A stretch of 64,000 bases of DNA from Terasakiella sp033100395 (GTDB lineage Bacteria; Pseudomonadota; Alphaproteobacteria; Rhodospirillales; Terasakiellaceae), in the NCBI RefSeq assembly GCF_033100395.1, contig NZ_JAWLVJ010000007.1:1-64000 (forward strand), read 5' to 3'. Below the pieces are notes generated by a model, which saw only the letters and a program-made list of their open reading frames with translations, did not search any database and had not been told where the DNA came from. The position numbers and the translations under genes are program-made. Below, in pieces: positions 60,632 to 64,000 of this stretch. Position 1 is the first letter of the stretch. Every line of letters starts with the position of its first letter.

Positions 60632-62695
60632 ATGACTATTTCACTTCGCATCATGCTTATCGTTGGTGCTTTATCAGCGTTTTTGTTTCTGGAAGCCGCC
60701 TGGCAGGCCTTTGGCATATACAAGGAATGGAATGAGATTGAAGAGATTGCCTATAACGAAGAAGTCTCGCGCGATTTGATCCTTGCCGCACGATTTGCAG
60801 CCGTTGAACGCGGCATGACCCAAGGGGTTATTGGTTCACGCGGAAAGAAAGCTGATAGTCTAAAGTCCGGCATTCTGGCAAACCGTCAGAAGCTGGATGA
60901 GATAATGGCGCGTGTTTTTAACGACGGTGCTGTTCAGCGGGAAGATATGGTTAAACATGTCAAAGCCTTGCGTGAAACTTACAGTAATTTAAAAGTGCTG
61001 CGTGAAGATGTGGATCGCGTCTTTTCGGGGCAGGATGTTTCTTCGCGTTTGACATCGGATTGGTTTACGGTTGCTTCAACCAATATTGCCGAGCTTTTCC
61101 TTGTGCGAACTGAATTGGAAATCCTGGCAAACCTGAACCCGGTTCTTTCTATTAACATGTCAGCGCGTCAGACATTGGCATCGTTGGCAGAAATTTTGGG
61201 GCGGGAACGTGGACGGATGAATGGTTATATTGCAGCCAACGTCCCCTTGTTTCCGAACGAAGTTGTTCCATTACGCATTATTTCTGGCGGAATTCAGACA
61301 CGTCTGGATGATTTGAAAAAACAGACCAATATGGTCACTGACGAATTGGGTCGCGCCATGACCAAGGCGCTCGATAATTATGAGCGCAATGTAAAGCTTG
61401 TACGTGACCGCGAGATTAAAAACGGCCAATCCGGTCGGGATTACGAGATCAGTGCACCGGATTGGTTCGCTCTGACTACGGCAGGGATTGCGGAATTCAA
61501 CAAAGTTGCTGATAGAATCAGCGAAGATATCCAGAATGAACTGACAGAAGAAATTCATGCGAAAAGAAATGATATGGTTCTTATAGGCATTTTGACTCTG
61601 GTTATTTTTGCGATTGTTATCGCTTCAATTTACGTGACGCTAAGCCATATTAAAAAGCCGATCAATCTGTTGGTGAAATCCATGGGGGGACTGGCAAAAG
61701 GGGATTTGCAAACCGAGATTCCGCAATATCCGGTCTCAAGTGAAATGGGGCGTATGTCCGATGCGCTGGAACGCTTTAAGGCAGAAGCCCTGGAAAATGA
61801 ACGCTATCGTGAAGAACAGGAAGAATTCAAACGTAAGACTGAAGAAGCCCAGCGTAAAGTCCTGTTAAATGTTGCCGATGATTTTGAAACGGCTGTGGGG
61901 CAGGTGGCCACTTCTATTTCTGCAAGTGCACAGGAATTGGCGGCAAGTTCAGAATCGGTGATGAGTATGGCGGCCCGATCAGCAGAAAGTGGTGGGTCTG
62001 TTCAGGATATGGCGCAAAAAACCATGGAAGAAATTCAGGTTGTGGCTGAAGCGGCCGTTGAAATGGACAGTGCAACTCGCGAAATCATGGATCAGGTTAT
62101 GGCAGCTGCGAGTCAGACGTCTGAGGCTTCCAACGTTGCAAATGATGCGGCAGGTCGGGTACAGAGTCTGGTTGATGCCTCAAATGAAATCAGCGGTGTT
62201 TTGAAACTGATTTCTGACATTGCCGAACAAACCAACTTGCTGGCGCTGAACGCGACGGTGGAAGCTGCACGTGCAGGTGATGCGGGCAAAGGGTTTGCGG
62301 TTGTGGCCAATGAAGTGAAAAACCTTGCTAACCAGACCCATAAGGCAACTGACCAGATCGGCCGCCAGATCAATTCCATGGTGTCTGAGATTGACCAGAC
62401 CACCAAGGGCGTGCAGGTTATCGCCAGTGCAGTAACTAATGTCAGCCACACGGTACAGGGAATTTCGACGGCGTCTGAACAGTTAAGTGCGACTGCGCGC
62501 GAGATATCAGATCAGATGGGTGGAGCGAATGAACGTTTGACCACATCATCAAAGGCGATTATTGAAATGGTTGATTTGTCTTTGTCTACTCAGACAGCGG
62601 TCAGTCAGGTGAATAATGCGGCCAAGGAATTATCCGTTTCCGGTGTGAACCTGCAGGATCAATCTGTTAAGTTTTTGCGGAATGTGCGCAAGTAA
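60632..62695 (+). CDS. Methyl-accepting chemotaxis protein
   Basis: The protein has 687 aa. Membrane helices at about residues 5-25 and 312-334 bracket a helical periplasmic sensor domain (about 285 aa, ERGMTQGVIGSRGKK...). A HAMP domain follows (about 335-390). The signalling tip is DIAEQTNLLALNATVEAARAGDAGKGFAVVANEVKNLA (about 528-565). It detects an unknown ligand; being divergent from the alcohol dehydrogenase gene suggests an alcohol or aldehyde. There is no CheR-binding pentapeptide at the end. Confidence 0.95.
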   Translation: MTISLRIMLIVGALSAFLFLEAAWQAFGIYKEWNEIEEIAYNEEVSRDLILAARFAAVERGMTQGVIGSRGKKADSLKSGILANRQKLDEIMARVFNDGAVQREDMVKHVKALRETYSNLKVLREDVDRVFSGQDVSSRLTSDWFTVASTNIAELFLVRTELEILANLNPVLSINMSARQTLASLAEILGRERGRMNGYIAANVPLFPNEVVPLRIISGGIQTRLDDLKKQTNMVTDELGRAMTKALDNYERNVKLVRDREIKNGQSGRDYEISAPDWFALTTAGIAEFNKVADRISEDIQNELTEEIHAKRNDMVLIGILTLVIFAIVIASIYVTLSHIKKPINLLVKSMGGLAKGDLQTEIPQYPVSSEMGRMSDALERFKAEALENERYREEQEEFKRKTEEAQRKVLLNVADDFETAVGQVATSISASAQELAASSESVMSMAARSAESGGSVQDMAQKTMEEIQVVAEAAVEMDSATREIMDQVMAAASQTSEASNVANDAAGRVQSLVDASNEISGVLKLISDIAEQTNLLALNATVEAARAGDAGKGFAVVANEVKNLANQTHKATDQIGRQINSMVSEIDQTTKGVQVIASAVTNVSHTVQGISTASEQLSATAREISDQMGGANERLTTSSKAIIEMVDLSLSTQTAVSQVNNAAKELSVSGVNLQDQSVKFLRNVRK

Positions 62696-62704
62696 ATTAC
62701 GGCC

Positions 62705-63646
62705 TTACTGATCTAGCAACGGAAGGTTCTTTTCCACCAGGCTGGGCCAGAGGTGGGCGATGGAGCGGTGATATTCCACCTTATCCAGCGATAGGGCATT
62801 AAAGCGGATGGGACGCAGGATGCGCATCACTTCGGTCATTTCCATGCCCTCACTGACCGCCTTTTGTAAGGTGTCCTGTAACCAGACAAGATAATCCCGG
62901 GTCTGACGGATGGATCGTCCGTCATTTTCCACCGGGCCATGACCGGGCACGATGGTGGAATAGGTAAGATCTGCCAGATTATCCAACGCATCAATCCAGA
63001 TGCTTAAAACAGCATGGGGCGTGGTTGCGGTACGGTTGTGGAAGACCAAATCACCTGCAAATAACACCCCTGTCTTTTCATCCAGAATGGTCAGGTCACC
63101 TGCTGTATGCCCATTAAAGGGGATAAACTGAATGGATCGTCCGGCCAGTATGTCTTTGGACGTTAGCACCGATTTCGTCGGTTTGATCAGTTCGGTCCCC
63201 AACATCCAGTCACCGACCATATGGTACATATTTTCAAGCAATCCTTCGCCTTCTATATCAATAGCTTGGCGCGTTTCTGCCAGAGCCAGAACCTCAGCCC
63301 CGACAAAGGCTTGTGTGCCGAAAATATGGTCGGGGTGATGGTGGGTCAGAATGATATGCGTGACAGGTTTGGGCGTAACTTGACGAATGGCTGCGCGCAT
63401 TTCCCGGCCATAAAGGGCGGAAGGGCCTGTATCAATGACGATAACGCCTGTTTCGCCGACAATAAATCCGGTGTTGACGATATTACCGCCGTTATTGCGG
63501 TTGAAATGCTGGGTCGATCCGATAAAAGCATAAACGCCATCTGCGATTTTCTGTGGATCAAGGTTATAGGTCAGGTCCGCGCCTTTTGCTGTGGGCGATA
63601 AAGCAGACAGCATCAGGCACAGCAAAGCTGCACAAAGAAAACGCAT
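62705..63646 (-). CDS. Quinoprotein-associated zinc metallohydrolase
   Basis: The protein has 313 aa, a metallo-beta-lactamase fold with a signal peptide (cleavage near AKGAD). THHHPDHIFGTQAF holds the HxHxDH zinc site, with further ligands in NGHTAGD, FAGDLVFHN and PGHGPV. This is the periplasmic 'quinoprotein relay system zinc metallohydrolase' type that accompanies PQQ alcohol dehydrogenases and SoxYZ-like carriers. The reaction is not known; it may act on thiol adducts. The SoxYZ-like gene is just upstream by 4 nt. Confidence 0.85.
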   Translation of the reverse strand: MRFLCAALLCLMLSALSPTAKGADLTYNLDPQKIADGVYAFIGSTQHFNRNNGGNIVNTGFIVGETGVIVIDTGPSALYGREMRAAIRQVTPKPVTHIILTHHHPDHIFGTQAFVGAEVLALAETRQAIDIEGEGLLENMYHMVGDWMLGTELIKPTKSVLTSKDILAGRSIQFIPFNGHTAGDLTILDEKTGVLFAGDLVFHNRTATTPHAVLSIWIDALDNLADLTYSTIVPGHGPVENDGRSIRQTRDYLVWLQDTLQKAVSEGMEMTEVMRILRPIRFNALSLDKVEYHRSIAHLWPSLVEKNLPLLDQ

Positions 63647-63650
63647 GTTT

Positions 63651-64000
63651 TTAACTTTCAGGATGTCTTGGGACGTTTACGTTAAATTCGTTGGCATTAT
63701 TGTCGCGACCAGAAACCCGCAAACTTGGCTGGTTTCGGTTGGGGAAATCGAGGGTCAGGACCGGATTTTCACTGACAGGTTCTTTCGGTTTAAACCGACT
63801 GATGACATTGCCATTTTCGTCATGGACGTTGATTTCTTCCACATAAAAGACAGGGACGTCCCCGGAAAGCCCGGTATCCATCGGATGATTCAGATGAATG
63901 CGCAGACGTTGGGTGTCGCCACGTTGCCAGACCTGACCGCGTGCTTCCAACAGATGGTCCGCCCAGTCACTGGATGCCATTTGTTGCGGGGCAGCAGCGC
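63651..64000 (-). CDS. Quinoprotein-associated SoxYZ-like carrier, partial
   Basis: The visible part of 116 codons is the SoxZ-like C-terminal half: HLNHPMDTGLSGDVPVFYVEEI and RFKPKEPVSENPVLTLDF match the SoxZ beta-sandwich. The frame stays open through the window edge (AAAPQQ before an internal Met at 63980), so the SoxY half lies outside. Such carriers work with the zinc hydrolase downstream in quinoprotein gene sets. Confidence 0.8.
   Translation of the reverse strand, partial: AAAPQQMASSDWADHLLEARGQVWQRGDTQRLRIHLNHPMDTGLSGDVPVFYVEEINVHDENGNVISRFKPKEPVSENPVLTLDFPNRNQPSLRVSGRDNNANEFNVNVPRHPES

Noticed and set aside
1..64000. CRISPR arrays or ribosomal RNA genes
   Set aside because: No regular spaced repeats and no rRNA-like sequence were seen anywhere in the window.

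Overview
The window looks like a chromosomal segment of a marine-type alphaproteobacterium, most likely Rhodospirillales (Terasakiella- or Thalassospira-like). This rests on protein character and moderate GC, not on a search. The pathways point to an aerobic, exopolysaccharide-making organism that oxidises alcohols and aldehydes and can catabolise glycine.

Layout. 0.4-2.4 kb: small membrane proteins, a VanZ-like protein and a PrpA-like phosphatase. 2.7-12.6 kb: a surface-polysaccharide locus with an alanine-rich secreted repeat protein, a BBP2-type beta-barrel, a Wza-like export protein, a Wzc-like tyrosine kinase, an O-antigen ligase/polymerase, an SH3 protein and a double retropepsin-like protein. 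12.7-27.7 kb: an accessory island with an IS3-family element, a decayed IS200-like element with a striking RNA hairpin, a tyrosine integrase with HTH regulators, a chain of small genes ending in a DUF2384-type antitoxin, a CysQ-like phosphatase, a tRNA-Arg(CCG), an operon of two very large tyrosine-recombinase-like proteins plus a small partner, a broken nucleotidyltransferase and a truncated tRNA-Arg remnant.

27.9-39.5 kb: a tandem glycine riboswitch heads sdaA-glyA-lpd-gcvT-gcvH-gcvP, followed by lipA and an AGCS alanine/glycine symporter. Together these import glycine and convert it through serine to pyruvate, with lipoate synthesis for GcvH. An unexplained two-hairpin RNA lies between gcvP and lipA.

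39.6-64 kb: a quinoprotein alcohol-oxidation region. It holds PQQ biosynthesis in the order pqqB-C-A-D-E, with a tiny pqqA followed by a terminator and an M48 peptidase overlapping pqqE. It also holds two hybrid histidine kinases, a FIST sensor, a LuxR-type response regulator, a MoaD-like protein, cytochromes c, a NitT/TauT-type ABC transporter, an Aromatoleum-type three-part tungsten aldehyde oxidoreductase (FeS, W and FAD subunits), a PQQ alcohol dehydrogenase with the lanthanide-type Asp-Phe-Asp signature, a chemoreceptor, and quinoprotein-associated zinc hydrolase and SoxYZ-like proteins. The logic appears to be alcohol to aldehyde in the periplasm (PQQ and cytochrome c-550), then aldehyde to acid in the cytoplasm (tungsten enzyme), under two-component control.

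The most novel material is the recombinase operon flanked by an intact and a broken tRNA-Arg(CCG), the M48 peptidase in the pqq operon, a dyad shared at equal distance upstream of two alcohol/aldehyde operons, and the gcvP-lipA RNA structure.
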